Origin: Methanosarcina sp. KYL-1
Lineage (GTDB): Archaea; Halobacteriota; Methanosarcinia; Methanosarcinales; Methanosarcinaceae
Direction of reading: 5' to 3'
DNA: 46,244 nt
Assembly: GCF_024372725.1 (NCBI RefSeq)
Contig: NZ_VOUA01000031.1
Coordinates: forward strand, 1-46,244
Within the stretch, counting starts at the first letter, position 1, and each line of letters starts with the position of its first letter. Below are positions 8,614 through 17,026 of this stretch, one piece after another. Under the pieces are notes generated by a model, which saw only the letters and a program-made list of their open reading frames with translations, was not told the origin of the DNA and ran no database searches. Both the position numbers and the translations under genes were made by a program.

Positions 8614-9201
8614 ATGAAAGGAATTTTCAGTACATTCAAAAAAGACGAAAAAGCCTTCACAGGGCTTGAATCCGCAATCGTGCTGACTGCCTTCGTAGTG
8701 GTGGCAGCAGTATTCTCTTACGTTGTCCTCGGGGCAGGGTTTACCACTTCCGACACTGCCAAGAAAACTATTGATGAGGGTGTCAAACAGACAACTTCCT
8801 CCGTTGAACTTTGTGGAGACGTGATCGCAAAAGGAACTGGTTCGACAGATATAGATTATATTCTTGTTACCCTCCAACTTACTGCCGGTCAAGCCCCCGT
8901 GGACATTGGAGCAAGTAGTACTGCGGGACTGATGGTGGTATCTTATACTGATAACGCCACCTATGTAAATTCAACAACCTGGACCCAGCACTTTATAGGA
9001 GCTGGCGATGGGGACAACGTACTTGAGCAACATGAGAAAGTAGAGCTTAATGTTACCGTTCCTGCTGGCTCAATGCTGAAAACTGCGGCTACTGCAGTTA
9101 ACAAGGAATTCAGGATTGAGATCAAGCCATCAGTTGGTGCAATCGTTCCGGTATCAAGAGTAACCCCACCACAGATTGACGCTGTGATGTGCCTGAAATA
9201 A
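8614..9201 (+). CDS. flaB: Archaellin, the filament subunit
   Basis: A 195-residue prearchaellin. The class III leader is visible: a basic start MKGIFSTFKKDEKAFTG, then the hydrophobic LESAIVLTAFVVVAAVF. The preflagellin peptidase should cut after Gly17 (F-T-G before L-E-S-A). The remainder is Thr/Ser/Asp-rich and beta-strand-like, with N-x-S/T sites (NATY, NSTT, NVT) that could carry N-glycans. A GAGGAG ribosome site precedes the ATG. It is the only archaellin gene in this operon, and a short hairpin-plus-T-run follows it, which would make its transcript more abundant than the rest. Confidence 0.95.
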   Translation: MKGIFSTFKKDEKAFTGLESAIVLTAFVVVAAVFSYVVLGAGFTTSDTAKKTIDEGVKQTTSSVELCGDVIAKGTGSTDIDYILVTLQLTAGQAPVDIGASSTAGLMVVSYTDNATYVNSTTWTQHFIGAGDGDNVLEQHEKVELNVTVPAGSMLKTAATAVNKEFRIEIKPSVGAIVPVSRVTPPQIDAVMCLK

Positions 9202-9211
9202 TCTCTAAATA

Positions 9212-9243
9212 GGGGAAATTATCCCCACCCCCTCTCTTTTTAT
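9212..9243 (+). terminator. Hairpin plus T-run after flaB
   Basis: A 5-bp stem GGGGA/TCCCC with a 5-base loop (9212-9226) precedes a C/T tract ending in TTTTT. Placed 10 bases after the flaB stop and before flaD, it could terminate part of the transcription so that archaellin mRNA exceeds that of the assembly genes. Confidence 0.55.
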
Positions 9244-9302
9244 TACTTTCATTAACTTGAGGGACCGGATGAGGGATAATTACCTTTTTTCAGGTGTTTA
9301 GC

Positions 9303-9941
9303 ATGGAACTGGATCGAAGAGTAAACGACCTTGAAATCGAACTCAAAATAGTAAAAGGAGAAGTAAAAGAGTTACTCGTGGATATCAGGGACCTGATGAA
9401 CAGGACGGAAAACCCGTTCTGCAGCATCCAGAACCAGGGAGCACCGGGGATAAAGGCAGTAAAAAAAGAAGCTTCAGCGGGTAAGGATACTGCTGAAAAG
9501 GAAACTGAAAAACCTGACACACCTCCCGAAAATGTTCCGGAACGGATTTCCCCTAAGCCGGAAATGCCTCCGTGTGAACCTCCTTTGTCTTTCAGGAACG
9601 GGATAGATACTTTCATGCTTGTGGAACTGATGCGCTGGGTGGACTATTCGGTAAGGACAATCGGGCACGATAACCTGAATGAACTTCTTAAGCTCTATAC
9701 AATTACAGGACAGCTTTCCGACAACGTAAGGGACGTGATCCAGAATATCGCAGAGCTTTCCACTGAAGAGCCTGCCGAGGAAAAAAAAGTCAGCATGAAA
9801 GACAACATAACGGTACTTTCACAGTTGAGTGCAATCCTGAATCCGGGAGAATCCAGGAAGAGAATCCAGCAACTCTATGAAGATGATGCAGGCTGGAACG
9901 GGGAAGAAAAAGAGATGAAAAAGGGAATTACTTTCAGCTGA
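9303..9941 (+). CDS. flaD: Archaellum accessory protein of the FlaC/D/E type
   Basis: The N-terminus is a coiled coil (MELDRRVNDLEIELKIVKGE, to about residue 35). A Pro/Glu/Lys-rich linker with no fold follows (about 45-100). The C-terminal domain, containing IDTFMLVELMRWVDYSVRTI and LNELLKLYTITGQLS, is the FlaCE-type domain, which in haloarchaea and methanogens links the motor to chemotaxis adaptors. I prefer ATG 9303: AGGTG lies 6 bases upstream. A GTG at 9294 would add three residues. Whether it corresponds to FlaD or FlaE cannot be settled from sequence alone. It is encoded between flaB and flaG in the fla operon. Confidence 0.8.
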   Translation: MELDRRVNDLEIELKIVKGEVKELLVDIRDLMNRTENPFCSIQNQGAPGIKAVKKEASAGKDTAEKETEKPDTPPENVPERISPKPEMPPCEPPLSFRNGIDTFMLVELMRWVDYSVRTIGHDNLNELLKLYTITGQLSDNVRDVIQNIAELSTEEPAEEKKVSMKDNITVLSQLSAILNPGESRKRIQQLYEDDAGWNGEEKEMKKGITFS

Positions 9942-9949
9942 ATTAAAAA

Positions 9950-9985
9950 CTGGAATTAACCGAATTTCTGGAATTAACCGAATTT
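9950..9985. repeat. 18-bp tandem repeat, two perfect copies
   Basis: The unit CTGGAATTAACCGAATTT occurs at 9950-9967 and 9968-9985, in the gap between flaD and flaG. Confidence 0.95.
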
Positions 9986-10021
9986 GGGAGAAAACAGAAA
10001 AATAAAGCGGGGGGTCGCTAA

Positions 10022-10516
10022 TTGAGTGGGGATTCAATAAGCGCTGCAATTCTAACAACAGCGTCTGTAATCTGTGCTTGTGCATTTATTTCAGCGGTAT
10101 ACCCTTCCGTCATTGCTGCCGGGGACCCGATAATGAGCCGCACGGATGTGATGGGGGACCAGATCCTGACCGACACGAAGATCCTGCATGAAGCGGCCAG
10201 TGCTAACGATACGGAGCTTTACGTCTGGGTCAAGAACGTGGGATGCAACCGGATATCCTCGGGTCTGATCCCTGAATCGGACCTTTTTTTCGGGACGTCG
10301 GATAACTTTGAATGGATACCCTATGACGAAAGCGGGAGTTTGTCCCCTGGCTGGAGTTATTCCATAGAGCAAAGTGAAGATGGGGACTGGGACAAAGGGG
10401 AAACGCTGAGAATCAAAATCAAACCTGTAGAGGCGCTTGTAAGCAGGGAGAAGTACTTCTTCAAGTTCAACGCATACAACGGGGTTTCGGAAGAGGCCTA
10501 TTTCACGGTGTCATAA
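10022..10516 (+). CDS. flaG: Archaellum stator-type protein FlaG
   Basis: A 164-residue protein with one N-terminal membrane helix (ISAAILTTASVICACAFISAVY, about 6-28) and an extracytoplasmic beta domain. FlaG and FlaF share an archaellin-like fold and form a complex in the pseudoperiplasm that anchors the motor to the S-layer. The start is TTG 10022, with a strong G-run ribosome site (GGGGGGT, 10009-10015); no ATG lies nearby. It overlaps flaF by one base (TAATG). Assignment as FlaG rather than FlaF rests on gene order and the MGFG start of the next gene. Confidence 0.8.
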   Translation: MSGDSISAAILTTASVICACAFISAVYPSVIAAGDPIMSRTDVMGDQILTDTKILHEAASANDTELYVWVKNVGCNRISSGLIPESDLFFGTSDNFEWIPYDESGSLSPGWSYSIEQSEDGDWDKGETLRIKIKPVEALVSREKYFFKFNAYNGVSEEAYFTVS

Positions 10517-11031
10517 TGGGGTTCGGGTCGATAATTTCAGCAATGGTTTCGGTTGCAGCCATCCTTCTGGCATCCTACGTCTGCTCAAAAGGAGGTTTTT
10601 ACATGACAGACGTGCTTGCAGATTCGGTAATGGAAATGCAGGACAACAAAAACGAGATGCTGAAAACGGAAATCGAAATAACGAACATCACAACGGATGG
10701 AGTCGACATCCTGGTATCCCTCAACAACACGGGATCAGTAAAAATCGGGGACTTCGCTTATATGGATGTAATCGTCCGGTACTGTAACGCCTCCGGTACA
10801 ACAAAAACCTTCTGGGTCCCTTACCTGGAAGGCAATGACCCTGCAACGAACAGATGGATTGTAAAGGACATTAATCCTGACCTGGTAAACCCCGACATCC
10901 TTGACCCGGACGAGGAGATGGAACTGCAGATCCGGCTGAGTGCCGAAGACTCTCTGGAAAGCTCGAGCACGAACTGGCTTCAGGTAACTGCTCCGAATGG
11001 GGTCACGGATTCAGGATATTTCAAAGGATGA
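10516..11031 (+). CDS. flaF: Archaellum stator-type protein FlaF
   Basis: 171 residues starting MGFGSIISAMVSVAAILL, the typical opening of FlaF. One membrane helix (about 5-23) is followed by a beta-sandwich-like extracellular domain (ITNITTDGVDILVSLNNTGS, later WLQVTAPNG). It probably binds S-layer protein. Translation is coupled to flaG by the TAATG junction. N-x-T/S sequons (NIT, NNT, NAS) suggest glycosylation on the outer face. Confidence 0.85.
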   Translation: MGFGSIISAMVSVAAILLASYVCSKGGFYMTDVLADSVMEMQDNKNEMLKTEIEITNITTDGVDILVSLNNTGSVKIGDFAYMDVIVRYCNASGTTKTFWVPYLEGNDPATNRWIVKDINPDLVNPDILDPDEEMELQIRLSAEDSLESSSTNWLQVTAPNGVTDSGYFKG

Positions 11032-11098
11032 TTCAGGCATATCTGAAGAAATTAGAGAAATTCAGGCAATTTAGAGAATTTCAGGCAATTTAGAGAAA
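11031..11098. repeat. 19-bp tandem repeat between flaF and flaH
   Basis: The unit TTCAGGCAATTTAGAGAA occurs at 11061-11079 and 11080-11098, with a third diverged copy from 11031. It occupies almost the whole gap up to the flaH ribosome site. Confidence 0.85.
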
Positions 11099-11119
11099 AA
11101 AATGTAGGGTGGAGAAAGT

Positions 11120-11896
11120 ATGAGTGAGGGGGCATTGATTGAAAGCGAAGAGTTCTATGGGGAAATATTCAGTGACCTGGAAATAGAAGAGAAGGTCTCT
11201 GTTGAGGTCATATCTTCCGGAAACCTGGAAATTGACCGAAAACTGGAAGGGGGAATCCCTGTTGGCTCCCTTGGGCTGCTAGAGGGAGGAAATGACAGCG
11301 GGAAATCTATTTTTCTGCAGCAGATCATGTATGGAGCCCTGGAAAGGGACAAAAAGGTATTCACTTTTACTACAGAAAAATCGGCTAAAGACCTGCTGAA
11401 GGGTATGGAAGAGCTGAGCTTCAACATTTCAGATTATTTCATCATCGGAAGGTCCAGGATATTCGAAATTAATGCAAATTATATTGAGGAGAACCCCAGG
11501 CTGAGCGAAAACCTGCTCCAGGTACTCCTCGAATGCATCAAAAAGAGTGAAGAAGAACTTATACTCATTGATTCCCTGACAGTTTTCGTTGTGAATTCCT
11601 CGGAAAATGCCGTGCTAAACTTTTTTACTGAATGTATTAAGCTCTGCGACGGGGGAAAGACCATTCTCATAAGCGTGCACGGATACGCATTCTCCCAGGC
11701 ACTGCTCCACAGGATCCGGTCAATCTGCGATACCTATCTTGAACTCAGGATCGAATACGTAGGAGATAAGTGGATAAAGACCATGGAAATCCAGAAACTG
11801 AGAGGTGCAAAGAAAATTACCGGAAACGTGCTGAGTTTTGATGTGGACAACGAAGTCGGGCTGAAAATCATCCCGGTTTCAAATGTAAAAGCCTGA
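11120..11896 (+). CDS. flaH: Archaellum motor regulator, RecA-like ATPase FlaH
   Basis: 258 residues of the KaiC/RecA-like type. The Walker A-type motif EGGNDSGKS (55-63, Lys62) and the Walker B-like strand EELILIDSL (Asp151) are visible. FlaH proteins bind ATP without clear hydrolysis and form a ring under the FlaI hexamer. The end of the protein (KKITGNVLSFDVDNEVGLKI) fits the family. GGTGGAG precedes the ATG. The gene follows flaF after the short 19-bp array. Confidence 0.93.
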   Translation: MSEGALIESEEFYGEIFSDLEIEEKVSVEVISSGNLEIDRKLEGGIPVGSLGLLEGGNDSGKSIFLQQIMYGALERDKKVFTFTTEKSAKDLLKGMEELSFNISDYFIIGRSRIFEINANYIEENPRLSENLLQVLLECIKKSEEELILIDSLTVFVVNSSENAVLNFFTECIKLCDGGKTILISVHGYAFSQALLHRIRSICDTYLELRIEYVGDKWIKTMEIQKLRGAKKITGNVLSFDVDNEVGLKIIPVSNVKA

Positions 11897-11953
11897 TTCC
11901 GGGAAAAACGGGAATCCGTGGAAAACCAGAAAGATACCCGGGAAAAAATGTGG

Positions 11954-12022
11954 GACCCTGGAAAGGAAAACGGAGCCCTGGAAAGGAGAAGGGATCCTGG
12001 AAAAGAGAAGGGACCCGGAAAA
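11954..12022. repeat. About 20-bp degenerate tandem repeat between flaH and flaI
   Basis: Three to four copies of a G/A-rich unit with core CCTGGAAAGGAGAAGGGA, lying between flaH and flaI. An ORF reads through it on the plus strand, but its protein is only Lys/Gly/Glu repeats and I reject it. Confidence 0.85.
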
Positions 12023-12113
12023 CAGGAATGAATAGAAGAAAAGTGAAAGTTCCGGAAGAAGCGAATGAAGCATTTCGGCAGCCAGAAAATGAAAAACCGG
12101 ATGGGGAATTGAG

Positions 12114-13919
12114 ATGGAAGCTCTGCCTTTTGACCCGCTACCTGATCCGGACAACGGCGGGCGTTCCCGAAAGGAAGTATACGCCAGACTTTCAACTGAA
12201 ATGCAAGAGTTCGTGGACCGGGAGGAAAACAAGCATATCCTTGACTACGTCTGCAGGCTTCCGCTCGAAGAAATAGGGATTCCGGAATTCCACCCATATA
12301 TTTCAAGAGCCCTTAAAGGCATGAAACACCCGAATCTCATATATCCCATAGGGGGAGGACTTGCCGTCCACATCTATCCTGACAACGATGATTTAAGAGA
12401 CTATTACATCCCCATCGAACCCTGTATTTTCCAGGACCTGGAGAGCACCCTTGAAGAAGTGGAATGGCTGCTTGTAGACGTTGTACAGGGCCTGGAAGTT
12501 AACACAAAAAATCCGGAAGAAAGGAAAGAACTGTTAGAAAAAGTGCTTGAAAAAATCTGCATCATAAAGAAGAATGCGGAAAGAAAGAAGAAAAAAGGCA
12601 CAGAGACAAATGAGGAAGATCAGGAAGAGGCCGACTCAGGCCGATTTAAAATCCTCAGCCGGCATTTAAAAGGAATTAATAAAATCTACAAAAATTCAAA
12701 CATGCCGAAAATTTTGATAACTCCTGAGGAATTCAGGGCTATCAAATACATCATGGTCAGGGACAAGGTAGGGATGGGGGTGTTGCAACCGCTGTTAATG
12801 GACAGCAATATAGAAGACATAAGCTGCAGCGGGCTTGGCCGGACCTTTGTCGAACACAAGGTATTTTCCGCCCTGAAGACAACAATCTCATTCCAGGAGA
12901 TGGAGGAACTTAACTCTTTTGTCATACAGATGTCCGAAAAGGTTGGAAAGCCCATTACCTACCGGGACCCGATAGTAGACACGGCGCTGCCGGACGGGTC
13001 CAGGATCAATATCGTCTTCGGGGAAGACGTTTCCAAACGCGGGAGCAATTTCACCATAAGGAAGTTCATGGGAATCCCCATTTCCATCCTCGAACTGATC
13101 GAATTCGGAACGCTTGACTACACCATGGCGGCGTATATGTGGATGATGATGAAGGCCGGGATGAACTGCTTCATCTCCGGGGAGACCGCATCCGGCAAGA
13201 CCACCATGATGAACGCAGTGACCACTTTTCTCCCTCCGAATTCCAAGATTGTTTCCATCGAGGATACGCCTGAACTGCAGGTCCCCCACAAGAACTGGAC
13301 CAGGGAAGTTACGAGGACCACGCGGGAAGACAGCGGGTCCGATGTTTCAATGTTCGACCTGCTGAAGGCAGCCCTGCGCCAGCGCCCCAACGAGATAATG
13401 ATAGGAGAAATCCGTGGTGTGGAGGGAAACATAGCTTTCCAGGCCATGCAGACAGGGCACCCTGTCATGTCCACCTTCCACGCTGCCTCCGTTGAGAAGT
13501 TGATCCAGAGGCTTACCGGAGACCCGATAAGCGTTCCGAAGAATTATGTGGACAACCTGAACGTGGTCCTTATCCAGAGTGCGGTAAACATCCCTGGAAA
13601 GGGGTTCGGAAGAAGGGTCCTGAGCATAAACGAGATCGTAGGCTATGACCCCATTAACCATTCTTTCAATTTTATGGATATCTTCAAGTGGGACCCTGCA
13701 ACGGACACGTTCAAATTCACGGGAAAGAACAACTCCTACCTGCTGGAACAAAAGATTGCACCCAGCATGGGCATTCCGGAAAAACAGGCCCGGAAAATCT
13801 ACGTAGAACTTGACAAAAGGGCAAAAATCCTCAAGAAAATTCACCAGGCAAGAGTCATTAATTTCTATGAACTGTTTGAGATGCTGATCCGGGTGGAGGA
13901 GGCAGGGGTGATCCCATGA
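12114..13919 (+). CDS. flaI: Archaellum assembly and rotation ATPase FlaI
   Basis: 601 residues, a type IV-pilus/type II-secretion ATPase. The N-terminal part (1-190) is specific to archaellum proteins and contains a Lys/Glu-rich linker (155-175). Catalytic elements: Walker A GETASGKTT (356-364), Asp box SIEDTPEL (381-388), Walker B EIMIGEIRG (427-435) and His box QTGHPVMSTFHAAS (446-459). It powers both filament assembly and rotation under the FlaJ platform. The start ATG 12114 is supported by an upstream in-frame stop and a GGGG-type ribosome site. Overlaps flaJ by four bases (ATGA). Confidence 0.97.
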   Translation: MEALPFDPLPDPDNGGRSRKEVYARLSTEMQEFVDREENKHILDYVCRLPLEEIGIPEFHPYISRALKGMKHPNLIYPIGGGLAVHIYPDNDDLRDYYIPIEPCIFQDLESTLEEVEWLLVDVVQGLEVNTKNPEERKELLEKVLEKICIIKKNAERKKKKGTETNEEDQEEADSGRFKILSRHLKGINKIYKNSNMPKILITPEEFRAIKYIMVRDKVGMGVLQPLLMDSNIEDISCSGLGRTFVEHKVFSALKTTISFQEMEELNSFVIQMSEKVGKPITYRDPIVDTALPDGSRINIVFGEDVSKRGSNFTIRKFMGIPISILELIEFGTLDYTMAAYMWMMMKAGMNCFISGETASGKTTMMNAVTTFLPPNSKIVSIEDTPELQVPHKNWTREVTRTTREDSGSDVSMFDLLKAALRQRPNEIMIGEIRGVEGNIAFQAMQTGHPVMSTFHAASVEKLIQRLTGDPISVPKNYVDNLNVVLIQSAVNIPGKGFGRRVLSINEIVGYDPINHSFNFMDIFKWDPATDTFKFTGKNNSYLLEQKIAPSMGIPEKQARKIYVELDKRAKILKKIHQARVINFYELFEMLIRVEEAGVIP

Positions 13920-15478
13920 AGCTTATGGAGAATATAAGGGGTGCAAGGCTGGGGGATCTGAAGCCCGAAACGATGAGATGCCTGGAGCTGATAGGGAAAC
14001 TAAGGGACGTGAAGGTAGTTGAAAGGATCAGCGATGACATGCTATTCATGCTCACGTATATGGCAGCTGTCTCCACCGCGGATATCGAGAGGGATAGAAT
14101 CTTTGATTACGCCGGGTCCCAGAAGGAATATGAAGCCTCTGCATATTTCAAGCAGATCCACAACCTCGCCTCAAAATGGGGTTATGAATACTCAAAGGCC
14201 TGCAAGTACATCTCCCGGAAAGTGACGGACTCGTACCTATCGAAATTCTTCGGAAGAATGGCAAACACCCTCTCCTCCGGAGAGCCGGAAAAAAGGTTCC
14301 TTAAACACGAAAAAATCACACGGGAGGAAATATACTCCAACGAATATGAACGCGGCGTGGAATCCCTGAAGAAATGGACCGACGGCTACACTGCCCTGAT
14401 GGTATCTGTTACTCTCGTTGTCACGATCCTCCTGGTGTCTGTCATGATCTACAATATAAGAAACCTGGAGACCATCGCTTCCATGACAGTCCTGTTAGTC
14501 TTATTTGTCTGCGGGCTCGCACTATTTATAATATATAAGGCAGCTCCTGCCGAAAAGAAGGTCCACGGTCTCTACCATAAATCAAAGGAACAGAAGAGAA
14601 TAGAGGCCTTGAGCCGGGTTTTGCTCCCTCTCGGCGCAGTTACACTCACGTTTCTCATTTCACTTGAAACAGAACTGGAAATCCTCCTGCTGATAGTACC
14701 CCTCTTTACGCTTCCCCTCGGGGTCCTTGCAATGATCGATGACCAGAAAATCGATGAGAGGGACAGCTGTTTCCCTGCCTTTGTGAAAACCCTGGGCACT
14801 CTTGCCGGGACGACCGGGATTACTATCAGCAGTGCAATGGAGAGCCTGGACAAGGAAACAGTGGGCTGTCTCGAACCGGTAGTTGAGAAACTGTACGTGA
14901 GCCTTTCCCTGGGGCTCAAGGCAAGACTCTGCTGGGAAAAGTTTATAGGGGAAACCGGGTCCGAACTGATCAACAGGTGCTCAAAGATCTTTACCGATGC
15001 TGTAGAACTTGGAGGGGACCCGGCTGAAATCGGGAGCATTGTCTCGGCTTCAAGCCTGGTAATCGTCCTGCTCCGGATGAAAAGAAAACTGGTAAGTTCC
15101 GGTTTCCGGGGGCTTGCCATAATCCTGCACGGGGTTATGGTGGGGCTCCTTATCTTTGTCCTGGAGATAATCACCAAATTCAGCGGCCTCATAGACAGGA
15201 TGGCAGAGTCACATTCCGCGCTGCAGGGGGGAATGAACGGCATGTCAGGCATGGGGATGAGCATGTTCAACGTAGGGGAGAGCTTACCCTTTCTCTGCAA
15301 ATTCACCTTTGCCGTGGTAATTATCCTCACTATTTCAAACACCCTGGTCGTGAAGATCGTAGAAGGGGGGGGAAATTACAAGTTATTTTTCTATGGGGGA
15401 GTGATGTCGGGGATTTCAGGAATTTGCATGATTATTATTCCGCCGATAGTGTCAAATGTATTCTCATTTCAGATATGA
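13916..15478 (+). CDS. flaJ: Archaellum platform membrane protein FlaJ
   Basis: 520 residues. Two T2SF-type halves are recognisable: a cytoplasmic N-terminal helical region, membrane helices around residues 160-180 and 190-210, another pair near 240-280, a second cytoplasmic domain, and C-terminal helices (GLAIILHGVMVGLLIFVLEI, then FAVVIILTISNTLVVKIV and a final helix ending IIIPPIVSNVFSFQI). It forms the integral membrane core around which FlaI and FlaH sit. Overlaps flaI by ATGA, so the two are translationally coupled. Confidence 0.95.
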   Translation: MKLMENIRGARLGDLKPETMRCLELIGKLRDVKVVERISDDMLFMLTYMAAVSTADIERDRIFDYAGSQKEYEASAYFKQIHNLASKWGYEYSKACKYISRKVTDSYLSKFFGRMANTLSSGEPEKRFLKHEKITREEIYSNEYERGVESLKKWTDGYTALMVSVTLVVTILLVSVMIYNIRNLETIASMTVLLVLFVCGLALFIIYKAAPAEKKVHGLYHKSKEQKRIEALSRVLLPLGAVTLTFLISLETELEILLLIVPLFTLPLGVLAMIDDQKIDERDSCFPAFVKTLGTLAGTTGITISSAMESLDKETVGCLEPVVEKLYVSLSLGLKARLCWEKFIGETGSELINRCSKIFTDAVELGGDPAEIGSIVSASSLVIVLLRMKRKLVSSGFRGLAIILHGVMVGLLIFVLEIITKFSGLIDRMAESHSALQGGMNGMSGMGMSMFNVGESLPFLCKFTFAVVIILTISNTLVVKIVEGGGNYKLFFYGGVMSGISGICMIIIPPIVSNVFSFQI

Positions 15479-15540
15479 AAAAGAAGAATTTGGGGCCTGA
15501 AAAAGAAGCTTTCGGAATCATGAGAAACATAAAACATCTG

Positions 15541-15566
15541 AGAGGATGAAATGAGAGGATGAAATC
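15541..15566. repeat. 13-bp direct repeat at the ribosome site
   Basis: AGAGGATGAAATG/C occurs twice head to tail just upstream of ATG 15569, duplicating the ribosome-binding sequence GAGG. Confidence 0.9.
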
Positions 15567-15568
15567 AA

Positions 15569-16312
15569 ATGAATGCGCTAAAGAACCTTATATTCGGGGT
15601 AAAGCAGAAGAATGATAGTGAAATTGGGAAGTTGATTCAAAGGAAAAAAGAGATCCAGGTAGAGATAAGGGGACTGATGAAGGACAGAAGGGAAATCGAA
15701 GTTACCATTGAGAAAGCTCTTATAAACAGGGAAGAAACAGGACAAAAAGGGCAAAACGAGGGAAAGTTGCAAGATAAGAAAGAAGAGATCACAGGAACTG
15801 CAGGCACCCTCCGAAAAGAAGGAACTGTCTCCTCAATTCCCACTACCGGGGAACCAGGCCCTTTCAACACCGCTGAAAAAGAAAAGATCTTCCATTTAGG
15901 CAAAGGGCTGGAACTTTCTGGAAAAGAAGGAAAAGAAGGAAAAGAAGGAAAAGAAGGGAAGATAGCAATAGCAAAAGAAGGGAAAATAGGGAGAACGGGA
16001 ACTGGAGTGAAATTGGAAGGAGAAAAAGAACTTATCTCCACGACCATGGAAAAAACAAAGCTTCCAAATACCTTTTTATCAGGGACTGCCGCCGAAAACA
16101 ATCACTCTCTTCAGAAGAAGGGCAAACCTGAAGAAGAAAAATCTGCAGGAAGCCTTTTTGGGAATAACCTTCTCGAAGAGCTCCTGAACGATGAGGACCT
16201 GTATACTGAAGAAGAACAGAGTATTCTGAAGTTTCTTGAAGACGCGGAGGCTTCCGAACTGGTGGAGGACTTAAAAGAGGTAAAGAAATTCCTTGCAGGA
16301 GAATGTCTCTGA
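15569..16312 (+). CDS. Uncharacterised Lys/Glu/Gly-rich protein at the end of the fla operon
   Basis: 247 residues, no membrane segment and no recognised domain. The N-terminus (residues 15-50) is a charged coiled coil (IGKLIQRKKEIQVEIRGLMK). The middle is low-complexity, with four G-K-E repeats (around 116-130, from a 9-bp DNA repeat). The C-terminus (about 195-247) is acidic and helical, LLEELLNDEDLYTEEEQ to EDLKEVKKFLAGECL, and looks like a folded end. It follows flaJ by 90 bases on the same strand and may belong to the operon. The ribosome site is GAGGATG in a 13-bp direct repeat. It could be a FlaC/D/E-like linker to chemotaxis or motor, but that is inference. Confidence 0.75.
   Translation: MNALKNLIFGVKQKNDSEIGKLIQRKKEIQVEIRGLMKDRREIEVTIEKALINREETGQKGQNEGKLQDKKEEITGTAGTLRKEGTVSSIPTTGEPGPFNTAEKEKIFHLGKGLELSGKEGKEGKEGKEGKIAIAKEGKIGRTGTGVKLEGEKELISTTMEKTKLPNTFLSGTAAENNHSLQKKGKPEEEKSAGSLFGNNLLEELLNDEDLYTEEEQSILKFLEDAEASELVEDLKEVKKFLAGECL
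15920..15959. repeat. 9-bp in-frame tandem repeat coding Lys-Glu-Gly
   Basis: GGAAAAGAA repeats about four times inside the last fla-operon gene and encodes a run of K-E-G tripeptides. The unit length is a multiple of three, so gain or loss of copies keeps the frame. Confidence 0.9.
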
Positions 16313-16375
16313 AATTGCTCCAGAAACAATGAAAAAAATTACAAAGTGATGATTACAAAGTGAGGAAAAGAGATT

Positions 16376-16438
16376 GTGAACTACCCCTCCCTAAAACCTT
16401 CGCCTGATGGCTAAGGCTTTTGAGAAAGGCTTCCTGCC
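16376..16438 (-). mobile_element. Orphan right-end relic of the tnpB element
   Basis: This stretch matches the right end of the element at 19639-21000: both have GTGAACT, then CCCCTCCCTAAAACCTT, a GCC/GGC mini-stem, and an AGG..TTTTGAG half followed by CTTCCTGC. The outer stem here is slightly broken. No tnpB or left end is attached, and the sequence on either side is unrelated. Either it is what remains after deletion of a full copy, or a short non-autonomous derivative. Strand is given to match the tnpB copy. Confidence 0.75.
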
Positions 16439-16571
16439 TGTGGAGATCAAAAGCAGGGATGTGAAGGGAAAAGTTCCTCTAAAGAAAAAAGAAAAAACAG
16501 GGGGTGTGAAGGGAAAAAGTTCCTAAAGAAAAAGTAAAGGACTAATATCAGATTCGTTGATACTTTCGTTT

Positions 16572-16790
16572 TTAGTCAAGGTGGAAAAGCCCTTCTTTCG
16601 CCTTTCTCAGGTGTTCGTTCGCCTCATCAACTTTTTTGGAGGCCTCAAGGATTTCCTCAGCAGCGTCAAGGAAGCCATCCTTCTTGGCTTTCTGGGCCCA
16701 TTCTACGAAACTTTTATTGTGGCTTTCGTTGTGCTCGATCCAGTGTTCAATCAGATGTGAAAGCTTCTTTGTATTCAGCTCTTGAGACAT
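16572..16790 (-). CDS. Small helical His/Glu/Lys-rich protein
   Basis: 72 residues starting MSQELNTKKLSHLIEHWIEH, then NESHNKSFVEWAQKAKKDGF and a C-terminal helix LEASKKVDEANEHLRKAKEG. I choose ATG 16790: GAGGG lies about 8 bases before it, while the longer frame to 16823 has no ribosome site. Conserved-looking features are the H-W-I-E-H-N-E-S-H cluster and the amphipathic helices. It resembles the small DUF8180-type proteins that accompany metal or redox genes, but I hold this weakly. No function is known. Convergent with the fla operon and upstream-unlinked to leuC. Confidence 0.75.
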   Translation of the reverse strand: MSQELNTKKLSHLIEHWIEHNESHNKSFVEWAQKAKKDGFLDAAEEILEASKKVDEANEHLRKAKEGLFHLD

Positions 16791-16929
16791 ATCTATTCCC
16801 TCAGAACTTATTATGCAGTTCATTGTATAAATTCCCGCTGGATGTGAGTCAGATCTTCACGCTGTTAACTTTAAACGAAAAGCACGATACAGAAAATGGG
16901 AACTGGTTTTCAAAGAAAAAACCTCGGGA

Positions 16930-17015
16930 CTTGACGTCCACCCTGGAAAAAAGGAAAAAGAAGAGAAAGAGGGAAAAAAGAGGGAAAAAAGAGGGAAAAA
17001 AGAAAATGAAAAAAT
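16930..17015 (-). terminator. T-rich terminator after leuC
   Basis: On the minus strand this is a long pyrimidine tract with several runs of six T, just past the leuC stop at 17027. On the plus strand it reads as A/G repeats (GAGGGAAAAAA three times), so it is also a small tandem array. Confidence 0.6.
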
Positions 17016-17026
17016 CAGGAGGGATT

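Noticed and set aside
11950-12276. 108-codon ORF before flaI
   Set aside because: It reads through the tandem repeat as Lys/Gly/Glu and then into flaI in the wrong frame.
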